Of a stretch of DNA of 64,000 bases, positions 1 to 10,658 are shown in pieces. The position numbers and the translations under genes were made by a program. The DNA comes from Halobacillus sp. A5 (GTDB lineage Bacteria; Bacillota; Bacilli; Bacillales; Halobacillaceae). The notes below the pieces were generated by a model. It did not search any database. It was not told the DNA's origin and saw nothing but the letters and a program-made list of their open reading frames with translations. The first letter of the stretch is position 1; every line of letters starts with the position of its first letter. The stretch lies in contig NZ_JAIZEO010000001.1 in NCBI RefSeq assembly GCF_024189315.1, positions 248,001 to 312,000 on the forward strand. Direction: 5' to 3'.

Positions 1-1
1 T

Positions 2-1783
2 CATCCAAAAACATCGCGCGAATATCCTTTTAAAGAATTAGCAGGGGTAGGGGTGGCTTTTAAATTTGCCCATGCCCTCTTAGGGGAAATTCCCACTTAT
101 CTGTTAGATATGGTTGCCATTGGTACTATTGCGGACCTTGTTCCATTAAAAGACGAAAATCGCTCCCTCGTATATTTAGGGTTAAAAGCTCTCAATCAGT
201 CAAACCGGGTGGGACTTCGTGCGTTAAAAGAAGTATGCGGCATAGACGGTGAAATTGAGGAAGAAACTATTGGCTTCACCATTGGCCCCCGTGTAAATGC
301 TGTGGGACGTCTGCAGGATGCTTCGCCGGCTGTTGACTTATTTTTAACAAATGATGCAGCAGAGGCTGGTCATTTAGCTGGTTTTATTAATGAGTTGAAC
401 CAGGAACGACAAAAAATAGTTACCCAGATTGCTAAAGAAGCAGAAGAGCTTCTTCTCAGCGGAGAACAGCCTCTGAACGAAGTAATCGTTGTAGCTAAAG
501 AGAATTGGAACCCTGGTGTATTAGGAATTGTTGCTTCTAAATTAGTACGTCAATTTGACAGACCTGCTATTGTGCTCGGAATTGACCCGGAGCAAGGATA
601 CGCTAAGGGGTCAGCGAGAAGTATAGATGCTTTTGATTTATTTCAAAATTGTATGGAAGTAAGAGACCAGTTTATTCATTTCGGCGGCCACGCCCAGGCT
701 GCAGGGATGACGCTCTGTATCGAAAATATAGATGAAGTAAGAAAGCAGTTGTGCGAAAAAGCGCAGGAGAAGCTGAGTGAAGATGATTATCAGCAGGTTC
801 TCAGCATAGAAATGTCATTAGATATGAGTGACGTGACGATTCAGCAGATTCAGGAGATTAATAAGCTTCGGCCTTTTGGGATGGGAAATCCAAAACCATT
901 GTTTCATTTTAAAGAGAAACCAAAAGAACTGCGTCTCATTGGCAGTCGTCAAAATCATTTAAAACTATTGTTTAAAAAAGAGCAGTCAAAGCTGGAGGGT
1001 ATTGCTTTTGGTATGGGAGATTTATACACGAGAATCTCCCCAGCTTCAGAGCTTGAAGTTGTTGGTGAGCTCGGAATAAATGAGTGGAACGGGAGAAAAA
1101 ACGTCCAGGTGATGGTTAAAGACTTAAAAGTACCAACCTGGCAGCTTTTTGATTACAGAGGGTCAAAGCATCTGGAGAAAAAGCTGGAATTTCCTGCGGA
1201 CCAAAACGTTATGGCATTAACTTTTACAGGGGAGAAATCAGCACCGCATGGATTAAGGGTGATTAGGGTGGAGGACATTGAGAATTACCTTCATACAGCT
1301 CCTCTTCATGGTCTCGTTCTTCTAGATCTGCCAGAAAAGCTAACCGAACTTTCTTCTTCAGTTCAGCGGCTGGCACCGGATAACATTTATGCGTGTTATC
1401 AAGTCGAAAATAGTGCGTTTTTTACGTCCTGGCCTACCAGGGATCATTTCAAGTGGTTTTATGGTATGCTAATGAAGCGTAAGTCATTTGATTTAAAAAA
1501 TGATCGTGAGAAGCTTTCCCTTAAAAAAGGGTGGAACGTAGGTATGATTGATTTTATTTCCCAGGTGTTTTTTGAACTGGGTTTTGTTAAAATAAAAGAT
1601 GGTCTTTTGACGGTAGAGACAAACCCTCAGCAGAAAGACCTTGCTGAATCATTGGTTTATCAAGAAAGAAAAGAGCAGTTATCAGTAGAACAAGCTCTTT
1701 ACTATTCTACTTATAAAGAATTAAAGGATTGGTTCGAGCAGCAGCGGAAACCGGTCAAGGAGGAAGTTTTAAATGGATTATAA
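2..1783 (+). CDS. recJ: Single-stranded-DNA-specific exonuclease RecJ, 3' part (5' end outside window)
   Basis: RecJ degrades single-stranded DNA 5' to 3' in recombination and mismatch or base-excision repair. The frame is already open at base 2, so the gene is cut by the window edge. About 593 residues remain of a protein usually near 780; the N-terminal DHH metal motifs are therefore not visible. The DHHA1 part is clear, with the [10 protein letters not shown] motif near base 680, followed by the OB-like domain and the C-terminal extension typical of Bacillus RecJ. The stop overlaps the apt start by 11 bp, so the two are probably translationally coupled, as in B. subtilis. Confidence 0.95.
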   Translation, partial: HPKTSREYPFKELAGVGVAFKFAHALLGEIPTYLLDMVAIGTIADLVPLKDENRSLVYLGLKALNQSNRVGLRALKEVCGIDGEIEEETIGFTIGPRVNAVGRLQDASPAVDLFLTNDAAEAGHLAGFINELNQERQKIVTQIAKEAEELLLSGEQPLNEVIVVAKENWNPGVLGIVASKLVRQFDRPAIVLGIDPEQGYAKGSARSIDAFDLFQNCMEVRDQFIHFGGHAQAAGMTLCIENIDEVRKQLCEKAQEKLSEDDYQQVLSIEMSLDMSDVTIQQIQEINKLRPFGMGNPKPLFHFKEKPKELRLIGSRQNHLKLLFKKEQSKLEGIAFGMGDLYTRISPASELEVVGELGINEWNGRKNVQVMVKDLKVPTWQLFDYRGSKHLEKKLEFPADQNVMALTFTGEKSAPHGLRVIRVEDIENYLHTAPLHGLVLLDLPEKLTELSSSVQRLAPDNIYACYQVENSAFFTSWPTRDHFKWFYGMLMKRKSFDLKNDREKLSLKKGWNVGMIDFISQVFFELGFVKIKDGLLTVETNPQQKDLAESLVYQERKEQLSVEQALYYSTYKELKDWFEQQRKPVKEEVLNGL

Positions 1784-2285
1784 ACAGCATATTGCAATTG
1801 TAGAAGATTGGCCAAAAGAAGGTATCCGTTTTAAAGACATTACCCCTCTTATGGATAACGGAAAAGCATTTAAATCGGCAGTAGATGAAATTGTGGAATA
1901 TTCGAAAGATAAAGAGATCGATATAGTTGTAGGCCCTGAAGCAAGAGGCTTTATTGTAGGGTGCCCGGTTTCCTATGCTCTGGAAATAGGCTTTGCCCCA
2001 GTCCGTAAAGAAGGAAAACTGCCTCGCGAAACTATTAAGGTCGATTATGGCTTGGAGTACGGAAAAGATGTACTGACTATTCATAAGGATGCTATTAAGC
2101 CTGGACAGCGAGTGTTGATTGTTGATGATCTGCTTGCAACAGGAGGTACAATTGAAGCAACTGTAAATTTGGTGGAACAACTGGGTGGAGTAGTGGCTGG
2201 ATGTGCTTTTCTGGTTGAACTTACTTACCTTGATGGCCGTGATAAGCTTGAAGGCTACGATGTACTGACATTAATGCAATATTAA
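1773..2285 (+). CDS. apt: Adenine phosphoribosyltransferase
   Basis: Salvage enzyme that makes AMP from adenine and PRPP in the cytosol. The 170-residue length is exactly that of the family. The PRPP-binding signature [13 protein letters not shown] lies near residues 112-124, and an upstream PEARGF motif fits type I Apt. The ATG is inside the end of recJ, preceded by a strong AAGGAGG at about 1757. The position between recJ and relA is the conserved Bacillaceae order and links purine salvage to the (p)ppGpp enzyme downstream. Confidence 0.97.
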   Translation: MDYKQHIAIVEDWPKEGIRFKDITPLMDNGKAFKSAVDEIVEYSKDKEIDIVVGPEARGFIVGCPVSYALEIGFAPVRKEGKLPRETIKVDYGLEYGKDVLTIHKDAIKPGQRVLIVDDLLATGGTIEATVNLVEQLGGVVAGCAFLVELTYLDGRDKLEGYDVLTLMQY

Positions 2286-2290
2286 GTGTG

Positions 2291-2323
2291 AAGAGTGTCC
2301 TTAATCAGGGCGCTCTTTGTTTT
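2291..2323 (+). terminator. Rho-independent terminator after apt
   Basis: A 10-bp stem containing G-U pairs (AAGAGTGTCC pairing with GGGCGCTCTT, loop of 7) is followed by a T-rich tract. It separates recJ-apt from relA. Confidence 0.7.
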
Positions 2324-2428
2324 AAAATTACCATTTAAACGTTTTTTCTTTACTTTTCAAGATCTTTTTTTGATAATGAAACACAAACCATCTTATTTTT
2401 GGAAGCTTAGAGAAATCAGGGTGATCGT

Positions 2429-4630
2429 ATGGCAAAAGATAAAATTTTAACTGCCGAAGAAGTGGTTGAGCAGGCTGGTCAATACATGAATCACGAAGAC
2501 CTGGGGTTTATCCGCAGGGCTTTTGAGTTTGCCAACCGTGCACATAGCGAGCAGTATCGTAAATCGGGAGAACCCTATATTATTCATCCTATACAAGTTG
2601 CCGGTATTTTAGTTAATTTAGAAATGGATCCTGAAACGATAGCAGGCGGCTTTCTTCATGACGTAGTCGAAGATACTGATTTTACATTGGTAGATATAGA
2701 GGAGAAGTTCGGGGAAGAAGTCTCCATGCTTGTCGATGGTGTTACAAAATTAGGAAAAATTAAATATAAATCAAAAGAAGCACAGCAGGCTGAGAACCAT
2801 AGGAAAATGTTTGTGGCCATGGCAAAAGACATGAGGGTTATTTTAATAAAATTAGCTGATCGGCTGCACAACATGCGCACTCTTAAGCATTTACCCTCTG
2901 AAAAGCAGCGGAGAATATCTAATGAAACTTTGGAAATCTTTGCCCCGCTAGCCCATCGACTTGGTATTTCAACAATCAAGTGGGAGCTTGAAGATACGGC
3001 ATTAAGATATTTAAATCCTCAGCAGTATTATCGTATCGTGCATTTAATGAAGCAGAAACGGAATGAACGCGAATATTATATTGATGATGTCATGAATGAA
3101 ATCAGCACACAGTTAAAAGATGTCAATATAGATGCCGATTTAAATGGAAGACCCAAGCACTTATATAGTATTTATCGCAAAATGGTACTGCAGAATAAGC
3201 AATTTAATGAGATTTATGACCTTTTAGCTGTACGTATACTTGTAAACAGTATTAAAGACTGCTATGCCGTGTTAGGTATTATTCACACATGCTGGAAACC
3301 GATGCCTGGTCGTTTTAAAGATTATATTGCGATGCCGAAACCTAACTTGTATCAGTCGCTTCATACGACTGTAATCGGCCCGAAGGGGGACCCGCTTGAA
3401 GTCCAGATCCGCACTCACGAAATGCATGAGATAGCTGAATATGGGATAGCGGCACACTGGGCTTATAAAGAAGGGAGACAGGCTTCAACTCATTCCTTTG
3501 AAGAGAAATTAACCTGGTTTAGAGAAATCCTTGATTCTCAAAGTGAAACTCATGACGCAGAAGAATTTATGGAATCTCTTAAAGTAGACCTTTTCTCCGA
3601 TATGGTATATGTTTTTACACCAAAAGGGGAGGTAGTCGAGCTCCCTTCTGGTTCTGTCCCTATTGATTTTGCCTATCGTATTCACACAGAAGTTGGTAAT
3701 CAGACGATTGGGGCTAAGGTGAATGGGAAAATGGAGCCGCTTGATTATAAGCTGAATACCGGCGATATTGTTGAAATGATGACATCGAAGCATTCTTATG
3801 GTCCGTCCAAGGACTGGATTAAGCTTGCTCAAACTTCGCAGGCTAAGAATAAAATTAAACAGTTCTTCAAACGCCAGCGTAAAGAAGAGAATATTGTAAA
3901 AGGTAAGGAACTTGTTGAAAAAGAAATCCGTAATATGGGTCTTCAGCCGAAGGAAGTTTTTATTTCTGAGAATTTAGACCGGGTTTCTGAGAAGTTTAAC
4001 TTTGCAAACGAAGAAGATATGTTTGCTGCCGTCGGATATCAGGGTATAACGGCTTCCCAGATAGCGACCCGTCTAACAGAGAAACTGCGAAAACAAATTC
4101 AGAAAGAACAAGACTTAGAACAGACGCTGGCGGATGTTTCTACGACTGAAATAAAAACATCTTCGTCCAGAGGGAAGAAAGACTCAGGTGTCCGTGTTGA
4201 AGGAGTCGATAATCTACTGGTCCGTTTGTCAAAATGCTGCAATCCTGTCCCCGGCGATAAGATTGTCGGGTACATTACGAAAGGAAGAGGGGTCTCCGTT
4301 CATAGAGCTGACTGTCCTAATGTGCAGACAGAAGAAGCGGAAGCCAGACTTTTACCTGTTTACTGGGAAAAAGGACCAAGTGACACGAAGCAGTATCATG
4401 TGGACCTCGAGATATGGGGGTATGACCGCCGCGGCTTACTAAATGAAGTGCTTCAGGCGGTAAATGAAACAAAAACGAATATCACTGCGGTGTCCGGTAA
4501 ATCGGATCGTAATAAGATGGCCACTATTCATATCACAATTCTAATTCAAAATACTGATCATTTAAGAAAAATTGTTGAACGAATTAAGCAGATTCATGAC
4601 GTGTATACGGTGCGCCGCGTGATGCAGTAA
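2429..4630 (+). CDS. relA: Bifunctional (p)ppGpp synthetase/hydrolase Rel
   Basis: Makes and degrades the stringent-response alarmone on or near the ribosome. At 733 residues it matches the long Rel family. Domains in order: HD hydrolase (H53 and the HDVVEDTD motif at about residues 77-84), synthetase ([13 protein letters not shown] near 240), TGS (from [11 protein letters not shown] near 391), a zinc-finger or helical region with CCNPVPGD, and a C-terminal ACT domain. The intact HD residues indicate that hydrolysis is retained. dtd follows after 14 bp, so the two probably form an operon. Confidence 0.97.
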   Translation: MAKDKILTAEEVVEQAGQYMNHEDLGFIRRAFEFANRAHSEQYRKSGEPYIIHPIQVAGILVNLEMDPETIAGGFLHDVVEDTDFTLVDIEEKFGEEVSMLVDGVTKLGKIKYKSKEAQQAENHRKMFVAMAKDMRVILIKLADRLHNMRTLKHLPSEKQRRISNETLEIFAPLAHRLGISTIKWELEDTALRYLNPQQYYRIVHLMKQKRNEREYYIDDVMNEISTQLKDVNIDADLNGRPKHLYSIYRKMVLQNKQFNEIYDLLAVRILVNSIKDCYAVLGIIHTCWKPMPGRFKDYIAMPKPNLYQSLHTTVIGPKGDPLEVQIRTHEMHEIAEYGIAAHWAYKEGRQASTHSFEEKLTWFREILDSQSETHDAEEFMESLKVDLFSDMVYVFTPKGEVVELPSGSVPIDFAYRIHTEVGNQTIGAKVNGKMEPLDYKLNTGDIVEMMTSKHSYGPSKDWIKLAQTSQAKNKIKQFFKRQRKEENIVKGKELVEKEIRNMGLQPKEVFISENLDRVSEKFNFANEEDMFAAVGYQGITASQIATRLTEKLRKQIQKEQDLEQTLADVSTTEIKTSSSRGKKDSGVRVEGVDNLLVRLSKCCNPVPGDKIVGYITKGRGVSVHRADCPNVQTEEAEARLLPVYWEKGPSDTKQYHVDLEIWGYDRRGLLNEVLQAVNETKTNITAVSGKSDRNKMATIHITILIQNTDHLRKIVERIKQIHDVYTVRRVMQ

Positions 4631-4644
4631 ACGGAGGAATAAAT

Positions 4645-5091
4645 GTGAAAGCAGTAGTCCAGCGTGCAGCTGAAGCAAGTGTAACGGTAAACGGAGAAGT
4701 AATAGGAGAAATCAGCCATGGTCTTGTTATACTGCTTGGCGTAACTCATGATGATACAGCGGAAGATGCCCGCTACTTAGCTTCTAAAATTCCTCATCTC
4801 CGAATATTTGAAGATGATGAAGGTAAATTAAACCTATCATTAAAAGATGTGGATGGGGAGCTTTTGTCTATTTCTCAATTTACTCTTTACGGGGATACTC
4901 GAAAAGGAAGAAGACCTAATTTTATGAAGGCTGCTAACCCTTCTGAAGCAGATGAGCTTTATAACAAGTTTAATCAACTTGTACGGGAAGAAGGGGTACA
5001 AGTCGAGACCGGCAGTTTTGGAGAAATGATGGATGTACATTTAATCAACAGCGGACCTGTTACCTTAATTTTAGATAGTAAAGATCGTTAA
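4645..5091 (+). CDS. dtd: D-aminoacyl-tRNA deacylase
   Basis: Removes D-amino acids wrongly attached to tRNA. The 148-residue protein has the [17 protein letters not shown] motif near residues 77-93 and the cross-subunit Gly-cisPro motif, here SGPVTL near the C-terminus. The start is GTG at 4645 after GGAGG; the overlapping ATG two bases earlier runs straight into TGA and cannot be used. The gene is coupled to relA by 14 bp and convergent with the amidase gene beyond the repeat element. Confidence 0.95.
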   Translation: MKAVVQRAAEASVTVNGEVIGEISHGLVILLGVTHDDTAEDARYLASKIPHLRIFEDDEGKLNLSLKDVDGELLSISQFTLYGDTRKGRRPNFMKAANPSEADELYNKFNQLVREEGVQVETGSFGEMMDVHLINSGPVTLILDSKDR

Positions 5092-5093
5092 AT

Positions 5094-5290
5094 GAGGCTG
5101 GGAAAAAATGAATAAAGCAAAAAATAATCCGAACGATTCCAATGAAAGCAGTTCGGATTATTTATGTGCCGGGAAAGTTTTTTTACCATCGCTCCGTCAA
5201 AATTCGCTTTCCGTGGACCCAGCGGGGCTTAAGCCCGCGCTGTTCCCATAGAAGTCTTGAGCATTTTGACTACGCTGATGATATGCGTTT
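5094..5290. repeat. MITE-like intergenic repeat, copy 1
   Basis: Begins with GAGGCTGGGAAAAAATGA, contains a perfect 12-bp inverted repeat (AATAATCCGAAC at 5123-5134 and GTTCGGATTATT at 5151-5162), and continues with a GC-rich block resembling TCGCTTTCCGTGG ... CTGTTCCCATAGAAGTCTT. The same modules in the same order occur at 47882-48156. It lies between the convergent dtd and amidase genes and probably also ends their transcripts. I see no coding capacity; the short open frame here follows the repeat. The right end is degraded or was lost next to the amidase stop. Confidence 0.65.
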
Positions 5291-5351
5291 AACTATTAAA
5301 ATTTTATTGTTCGTTTTTGACATCATCGTTAAATTATCTCTAAGTTTCCCT

Positions 5352-6830
5352 TTATTTGAAATATGAGATTAATCCATTTGCTATACCCTGACTCGCTTTT
5401 GACTGATAGCCTGACGTTTTCACTGTTTTTACCTCATCAGCATCTGAGATGAAACCTAACTCGACCATAATTGATGGTTTTTTGTTATAGCGGATGACAT
5501 GGAAATTGCCCTGCTTTATGCCGCGGTCTCTTAATCCTGTAGCTTGTGTGACTCCAGATTGAACGTTTGAAGCTAATGTTCTTGTATTCGAGCTGTAAAA
5601 ATAAGTGTTAATTCCTGAAGCCTTAATAGTTTGAGGTACACTATTATAATGAACACTAATAAATGCGTCTCCCTTTGCTGCATTGGATAATGCAGTTCTG
5701 GCAGAAAGAGATAGGTAAGAATCATTTGATCTTGTCATGACTACTTCTGCACCATTTTGCTCGAGGGTGAATTTAAGCTTTTTAGCAGTTTGCAATGTCA
5801 GCGTCTTTTCATATGTTCCGCTGTGTCCTACAGCTCCCGGATCAAATCCTCCGTGCCCGGCATCCACTACAATCGTTTTACCGTTGAGATGAGAAGAAGA
5901 AACCGGGGTTGGTTTGGATGAATCGCTCTCATCCACGATCCAGCCTGCTACATAAGCCTCGCTGCCTTTATAAGAAATCTTATACCATTTTCCTTCCTTG
6001 CTGACTACGTCGAACTGATCGCCTTGACCTGCCCGTCCAAGTACTTTGTGCCCGGTCGAGGGGCCGGATCTAATATTTGTTGCATTGTATTGAAGTGTTA
6101 CCTTCGATTTAGTTCCTGAAGCACTTTCATCAGATGAAGCATCACCTGACCTTGAGACCAGCCAGCCAGCTATCCATCCGGTTTTGCTTCCATCCAGCTT
6201 GATCTTATACCAGCCTTGTTTTTCGTCAATATACTCAAAGCTGCTGCCTTTTCTCACTTGCTTAAGGATTGAACTATTAGTCGTTGCCTCACTCCTTACA
6301 TTTAAAACCGCAGTGGCAACCTTAACTTCCCCAAGTGATGAAGGACGGCTTGAAGCAGTATCATCCTTTGGTGTATCGGTGTTGTATGTACCTAAATAAT
6401 CTTTATGTACCCAACCTGAGGAACCTTTAGAGCGCTCAATCTTTACCCAATCTCCTGATTCACCGACTTTAGTTACTTTCTCATCTTTCATTAAATAACC
6501 AAGTACGCCTCCACTCAAACTACCTTTTGAACGAACCCTTAAATAATCAACTTTAGATTGTACAGTTTCGTCCTGCTTAATTTGGATAAGCCAGTCTGCT
6601 ACCCAGCCAGTCTTGTTGTTCCATTTAATTTCTACCCAGTCTCCTCTTTGATCAACTATAGAAAAGGATTCATTCTTTTGAACCTTACCTATTACAGAAT
6701 TTGACAGACCAGGACCGGTCCTTACGTTCAAATTGTCGACTTGAACATTTGCTGTGTCAGCATGGGCTGTAGCGGGAATCATCCAAAATAAGCCGGCCAA
6801 TATAAACAAAATTGACAGCCAGCCTTTCAT
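5352..6830 (-). CDS. yrvJ: Secreted N-acetylmuramoyl-L-alanine amidase with four SH3b domains (YrvJ-like)
   Basis: Cell-wall hydrolase that cleaves the amide between MurNAc and L-Ala. Its 492 residues begin with a signal peptide (residues 1 to about 24, ending AHA). Four bacterial SH3 wall-binding repeats follow, at about 27-85, 90-147, 168-227 and 243-302. A C-terminal Amidase_3 domain starts near 317 with VVDAGHGGFDPGA (zinc His), continues with a zinc Glu in YEKTL and SVHYN, and ends with the catalytic Glu in MVELGF. It is transcribed against dtd and hisS. B. subtilis carries yrvJ at this same place between dtd and hisS. Confidence 0.92.
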   Translation of the reverse strand: MKGWLSILFILAGLFWMIPATAHADTANVQVDNLNVRTGPGLSNSVIGKVQKNESFSIVDQRGDWVEIKWNNKTGWVADWLIQIKQDETVQSKVDYLRVRSKGSLSGGVLGYLMKDEKVTKVGESGDWVKIERSKGSSGWVHKDYLGTYNTDTPKDDTASSRPSSLGEVKVATAVLNVRSEATTNSSILKQVRKGSSFEYIDEKQGWYKIKLDGSKTGWIAGWLVSRSGDASSDESASGTKSKVTLQYNATNIRSGPSTGHKVLGRAGQGDQFDVVSKEGKWYKISYKGSEAYVAGWIVDESDSSKPTPVSSSHLNGKTIVVDAGHGGFDPGAVGHSGTYEKTLTLQTAKKLKFTLEQNGAEVVMTRSNDSYLSLSARTALSNAAKGDAFISVHYNSVPQTIKASGINTYFYSSNTRTLASNVQSGVTQATGLRDRGIKQGNFHVIRYNKKPSIMVELGFISDADEVKTVKTSGYQSKASQGIANGLISYFK

Positions 6831-6940
6831 AATATTACATCCACCTCCATTTTTTTAATGCTTATAACCATTCGACAAAAAAAGTGTTATCCCTTCTTTT
6901 TTTGCAAAAAAATTCCTGCACTGAATTCTTTTATTTAAAC

Positions 6941-6971
6941 TTGACATAACACAGTTACAAACCTTATGATA
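6941..6971 (+). promoter_or_regulatory. Sigma-A promoter of the hisS-aspS leader
   Basis: TTGACA at 6941-6946 and TATGAT at 6966-6971 are separated by 19 bp, a little longer than ideal. Transcription would start near 6978, just before the T-box leader. Confidence 0.6.
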
Positions 6972-6977
6972 GAATTC

Positions 6978-7257
6978 ATATTCTAAATGAACCGATAAAA
7001 CCAATGAAGAGAAAAGTAATTTGGTTATTTGTGTACAAAGAGAAGAAATGCCTCAGGCTGAAAGCATTTCCTGCACGATACAGATGAAAGACATCTCTTA
7101 GGTATCCTATTGAACAGCTCAAGCTCAGTAAATAGGGTCGCAGGCAGGCGTTAATTGCTTTTAAAGTGGAGGCGGAAACGTCTCAATTAGGGTGGCAACG
7201 CGGGATAAAACTCCCGTCCCTTTCTAGTCAGTGATTAGAAAGGGACGGGAGTTTTTT
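6978..7257 (+). promoter_or_regulatory. T-box riboswitch of hisS-aspS with overlapping Asp/His specifier
   Basis: The leader has the T-box consensus AGGGTGGCAACGCGG at 7189-7203, the conserved apical GGCTGAAAG segment of Stem I at about 7057-7065, and a strong terminator at 7210-7257 (ACTCCCGTCCCTTTCTA pairing with TAGAAAGGGACGGGAGT, then T6). Aligning the Stem I 3' side with the alaS leader (GAAA before the specifier) places GAC, an Asp codon, at 7090-7092; CAT, a His codon, overlaps it at 7092-7094. Uncharged tRNA would stabilise the antiterminator and allow transcription of hisS-aspS. Confidence 0.9.
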
Positions 7258-7295
7258 GTTGATATTATTCAGGTGCTGATAAGGAGGAAATAAAC

Positions 7296-8573
7296 ATGAG
7301 AGGTCCTAGAGGAACTCAAGATATATTACCGGGAACATCAGAAAAATGGCAGTATGTCGAACAAAAATTAATCGATATTTGCAGGCGCTACAACTACAAA
7401 GAAATTCGAACACCGATATTTGAGCATACCGAATTGTTTCAGAGGGGTGTCGGTGATAGTACAGATATTGTCCAGAAGGAAATGTATACCTTTGAAGATC
7501 GAGGTGGAAGAAGTGTTACTCTGCGTCCAGAAGGGACAGCGTCTACTGTTAGGTCGTTTGTTCAAAATAAATTATTTGGACTGCCAAATCAGCCGACTAA
7601 GCTGTTTTATATCGGTCCTATGTTTCGTTATGAGAGGCCGCAGCAAGGAAGATTAAGACAGTTTGTACAGTTTGGGATAGAAGCACTCGGAAGCAATGAT
7701 CCTTCAGTGGACGCGGAAGTCATGGCCCTTGCAATGAGTGCTTATGAAGAAATGGGTTTAAAATCTTTAAAGCTTGTCATAAATAGTTTAGGCGATAGAG
7801 AAAGCAGGGAAGCTCATAAAAATGCTCTTATTCAACACTTTACTCCATATCGAGAAGAACTTTGCTCAGATTGTCAGGTTCGTCTAGATCATAATCCGCT
7901 GAGGGTGCTCGACTGTAAAAAAGACAGAGAGCATCACGCTATGAGTTCTGCTCCTTCCATTTTAGAGTATTTAAATGAAACATCTCTTGAGTATTTTGAA
8001 AAAGTGAAAGCTTATTTAGATGAAATGGGAATCCCTTATGAAGTGGATGCTAACTTAGTCCGCGGATTGGACTATTACAATCATACTGCCTTTGAAATAA
8101 TGAGCGAGGCTGAAGGATTTGGAGCAATTACGACATTAAGCGGCGGAGGCCGTTACAATGGTCTGGTGGAAGAAATCGGAGGGCCGGTAACGTCAGGTAT
8201 CGGATTTGCCTTAAGTATAGAACGTTTGCTTATGGCACTGGAGGCAGAAGGAGCAGACCTGCCTTTGGAAGATTCTCTGGACGTTTACATTGTCGCTTTA
8301 GGAGAGACATCTGAAAAAGAAGCTGTAAATTTAACCTATCAATTAAGGCAATCTGGCGTCCAGGTGGATAAGGATTACCTTCAAAGAAAAATGAAAGGTC
8401 AATTTAAAGCAGCCGACCGCTTGAATGCTCGTTATGTAGTCGTGCTTGGAGAACGAGAATTAGAGCAAGGTTCTGTATCTGTTAAAGATATGAGTTCTGG
8501 TGAACAAATGGAACTGCCTTTAAAGCAGGTTATTCAATACTTTAAACAAAAGCTGGCAGGAGGGGAAGAATGA
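7296..8573 (+). CDS. hisS: Histidyl-tRNA synthetase
   Basis: Class II synthetase that charges tRNA-His. The 425-residue length is typical. It has class II motif 2 ([17 protein letters not shown] near residues 113-129), the His-specific [14 protein letters not shown] near 255-268, the glycine-rich motif 3 region with [12 protein letters not shown], and a C-terminal anticodon-binding domain. The ATG is 7 bases after AAGGAGG and lies directly downstream of the T-box terminator. It overlaps aspS by 4 bp (ATGA), so the two are coupled. Confidence 0.97.
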   Translation: MRGPRGTQDILPGTSEKWQYVEQKLIDICRRYNYKEIRTPIFEHTELFQRGVGDSTDIVQKEMYTFEDRGGRSVTLRPEGTASTVRSFVQNKLFGLPNQPTKLFYIGPMFRYERPQQGRLRQFVQFGIEALGSNDPSVDAEVMALAMSAYEEMGLKSLKLVINSLGDRESREAHKNALIQHFTPYREELCSDCQVRLDHNPLRVLDCKKDREHHAMSSAPSILEYLNETSLEYFEKVKAYLDEMGIPYEVDANLVRGLDYYNHTAFEIMSEAEGFGAITTLSGGGRYNGLVEEIGGPVTSGIGFALSIERLLMALEAEGADLPLEDSLDVYIVALGETSEKEAVNLTYQLRQSGVQVDKDYLQRKMKGQFKAADRLNARYVVVLGERELEQGSVSVKDMSSGEQMELPLKQVIQYFKQKLAGGEE

Positions 8574-10375
8574 TGGAAAGAATACATTGCGGCACATTAC
8601 GTCCATCAGACAAAGGTGAACACGTTAAGTTAAATGGATGGGTTCAAAAAAGACGCGATCTCGGTGGATTGATTTTTATTGATTTGAGGGACCGGTCAGG
8701 TTTCGTACAAATCGTGTTTAACCCCGATGAATCATCTGAAGCATTAAAGATAGCAGAGGACATTCGCAGTGAGTACGTCATTGAAGTTACCGGCAAGGTA
8801 GTGATTCGCGATGACAGTACCGTTAATCCCAATATGGCAACTGGGGAAATTGAAGTACTGGCCCAGAATATTAAAGTATTAAATAAAGCCAAGACTCCAC
8901 CATTTATGATTGAAGAAAATTCAGAAGTTGCAGAAGACATTCGTTTAAAATATCGATACCTGGATTTAAGACGCAAAGAAATGCAGGAAACTTTTAAGCT
9001 TCGTCATCAAACTACGCAGGTGATGCGTAATTTTCTAAACGAAGAAGGATATTTAGAAATGGAAACGCCCATGCTGACTAAAAGCACGCCTGAAGGAGCG
9101 AGAGACTACCTCGTCCCCAGCCGTGTACATGAGGGCGAGTTTTATGCTCTTCCACAATCTCCCCAATTGTTTAAACAAATGCTGATGATGGGAGGATTTG
9201 AGAAATATTACCAAATTGCCCGTTGTTTTCGAGATGAAGATTTACGAGCAGACCGCCAGCCTGAGTTCACTCAAGTAGATATTGAGACGTCATTTATGTC
9301 AATGGAAGAGATTATGGCCATGACAGAAAGAATGATGAAAAAGGTAATGAATGAAGTAAAAGGAATTGACGTGGCTTCTCCATTTCAACGAATGCCTTAT
9401 GACGAGGCGATGGAGCGTTTTGGTTCAGACAAGCCGGATACGCGTTTTGGATTAGAGTTGATTACTCTTTCTGAAATAGTGAAAGACTCTGGCTTTAAAG
9501 TGTTCAGTAGTGCGGTAGCTTCCGGTGGGAAAGTAAGCGGCTTAAATGTAAAAGGTGAAGCTGAATCATTTTCAAGAAAAGATATTGATAAACTGACAGA
9601 CGATGTGAAAGTTTATGGTGCTAAAGGATTAGCATGGCTGAAGGTAAAAGCAGGAGAACTGAATGGTCCCATCGCAAAGTTTTTCTCGGAAGAGGAAGCT
9701 ACTGAATTAATGACAGCTATGAATGCTGAAGACGGCGACTTACTTCTATTTGTTGCCGATAAAACATCGGTCGTTTATGACAGTTTAGGTGCATTAAGGC
9801 TGAAATTAGGAAGGGCTCTAAATTTGATTGATCCTTCTAAATTTAACTTCCTCTGGGTAACGGAGTGGCCGTTATTTGAATATGACGAGGAAGCAGGCAG
9901 GTATTTTGCTGCTCACCATCCATTTACGATGCCTGCCGGGGGAGAGGTAAGTCAAATTATTGATAACCCAGCGGAGGCTAGAGCTGAGGCTTACGATATT
10001 GTACTCAACGGTTATGAATTAGGCGGAGGTTCGCTGCGTATATATGAAAAAGAGATGCAGGACCGCATGTTTGAAGCGTTAGGCTTTTCTAAAGAGGAAG
10101 CAGACGAACAGTTTGGATTTTTGCTTGAGGCCCTGGAATACGGTACGCCGCCCCATGGAGGGATCGCTTTAGGCTTTGACCGTTTTATTATGCTGCTGTC
10201 TGGTAGAACAAACTTAAGGGATACGATTCTTTTCCCTAAAACGGCTTCTGCGCAGGATCCGTTAACAGATGCACCTGGACATGTAAGTGAATCGCAGTTA
10301 GATGAACTGAATTTACAATTAAAAAATAAAAAACGGGACAGAAGTATTAGAGAGAATTCATCTCCTCATGCTTGA
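8570..10375 (+). CDS. aspS: Aspartyl-tRNA synthetase
   Basis: Charges tRNA-Asp. The 601-residue bacterial form has an N-terminal OB anticodon domain ([20 protein letters not shown] near 24-43), the class II catalytic core with [18 protein letters not shown] motif 2, the bacterial GAD insertion, and motif 3 [13 protein letters not shown] near the end. A second ATG lies 3 bases later at 8573, and either could be the start. The -35 box of the following 6S RNA gene overlaps the aspS stop codon, so 6S transcription begins immediately after this gene. Confidence 0.97.
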   Translation: MMERIHCGTLRPSDKGEHVKLNGWVQKRRDLGGLIFIDLRDRSGFVQIVFNPDESSEALKIAEDIRSEYVIEVTGKVVIRDDSTVNPNMATGEIEVLAQNIKVLNKAKTPPFMIEENSEVAEDIRLKYRYLDLRRKEMQETFKLRHQTTQVMRNFLNEEGYLEMETPMLTKSTPEGARDYLVPSRVHEGEFYALPQSPQLFKQMLMMGGFEKYYQIARCFRDEDLRADRQPEFTQVDIETSFMSMEEIMAMTERMMKKVMNEVKGIDVASPFQRMPYDEAMERFGSDKPDTRFGLELITLSEIVKDSGFKVFSSAVASGGKVSGLNVKGEAESFSRKDIDKLTDDVKVYGAKGLAWLKVKAGELNGPIAKFFSEEEATELMTAMNAEDGDLLLFVADKTSVVYDSLGALRLKLGRALNLIDPSKFNFLWVTEWPLFEYDEEAGRYFAAHHPFTMPAGGEVSQIIDNPAEARAEAYDIVLNGYELGGGSLRIYEKEMQDRMFEALGFSKEEADEQFGFLLEALEYGTPPHGGIALGFDRFIMLLSGRTNLRDTILFPKTASAQDPLTDAPGHVSESQLDELNLQLKNKKRDRSIRENSSPHA

Positions 10376-10400
10376 TTAGAAAAAAAAATTATGCTATGAT
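10372..10400 (+). promoter_or_regulatory. Sigma-A promoter of the 6S RNA gene
   Basis: TTGATT at 10372-10377 and TATGAT at 10395-10400 are exactly 17 bp apart. The -35 box overlaps the aspS TGA stop. The predicted start is about 10407. Confidence 0.75.
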
Positions 10401-10406
10401 TTGATT

Positions 10407-10614
10407 ACAAAATAATAAACCAATCCTGATGTGTACGTTGTTCGAATGTACGTTTTGACCGAACATTATTGAGACGGGAGCCTGACGTCTTCACACGGAA
10501 TGCAAGCCTCTTTATTACATTCAGAGGACGCAAGAAATGTGAAGCAAGGCACCCACCTGCCTGGAGCGGGTTCAAAACTCATGATGCAACGGCACAATTG
10601 GGATTGGTTTTTTG
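10407..10614 (+). ncRNA. bsrA: 6S RNA
   Basis: 6S RNA mimics an open promoter and sequesters sigma-A RNA polymerase in stationary phase. The 5' CAATCCTGATGTG... start, a closing stem (ACCAATCC at 10419-10426 pairing with GGATTGGT at 10601-10608), a long irregular rod of about 190 nt, and a T-run at the 3' end all fit. The position directly behind aspS matches, as I recall, the B. subtilis bsrA (6S-1) locus. Two open frames across this RNA are spurious. The exact 5' end is inferred from the promoter. No family search was possible here. Confidence 0.82.
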
Positions 10615-10658
10615 TTTTATATGTGAAAGAAAGTGCGAGCTTATTAAGCTCGCACTTT

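Noticed and set aside
5142-5366. Open frame of 74 residues downstream of dtd
   Set aside because: It is read from the intergenic repeat and has no ribosome-binding site or family pattern.
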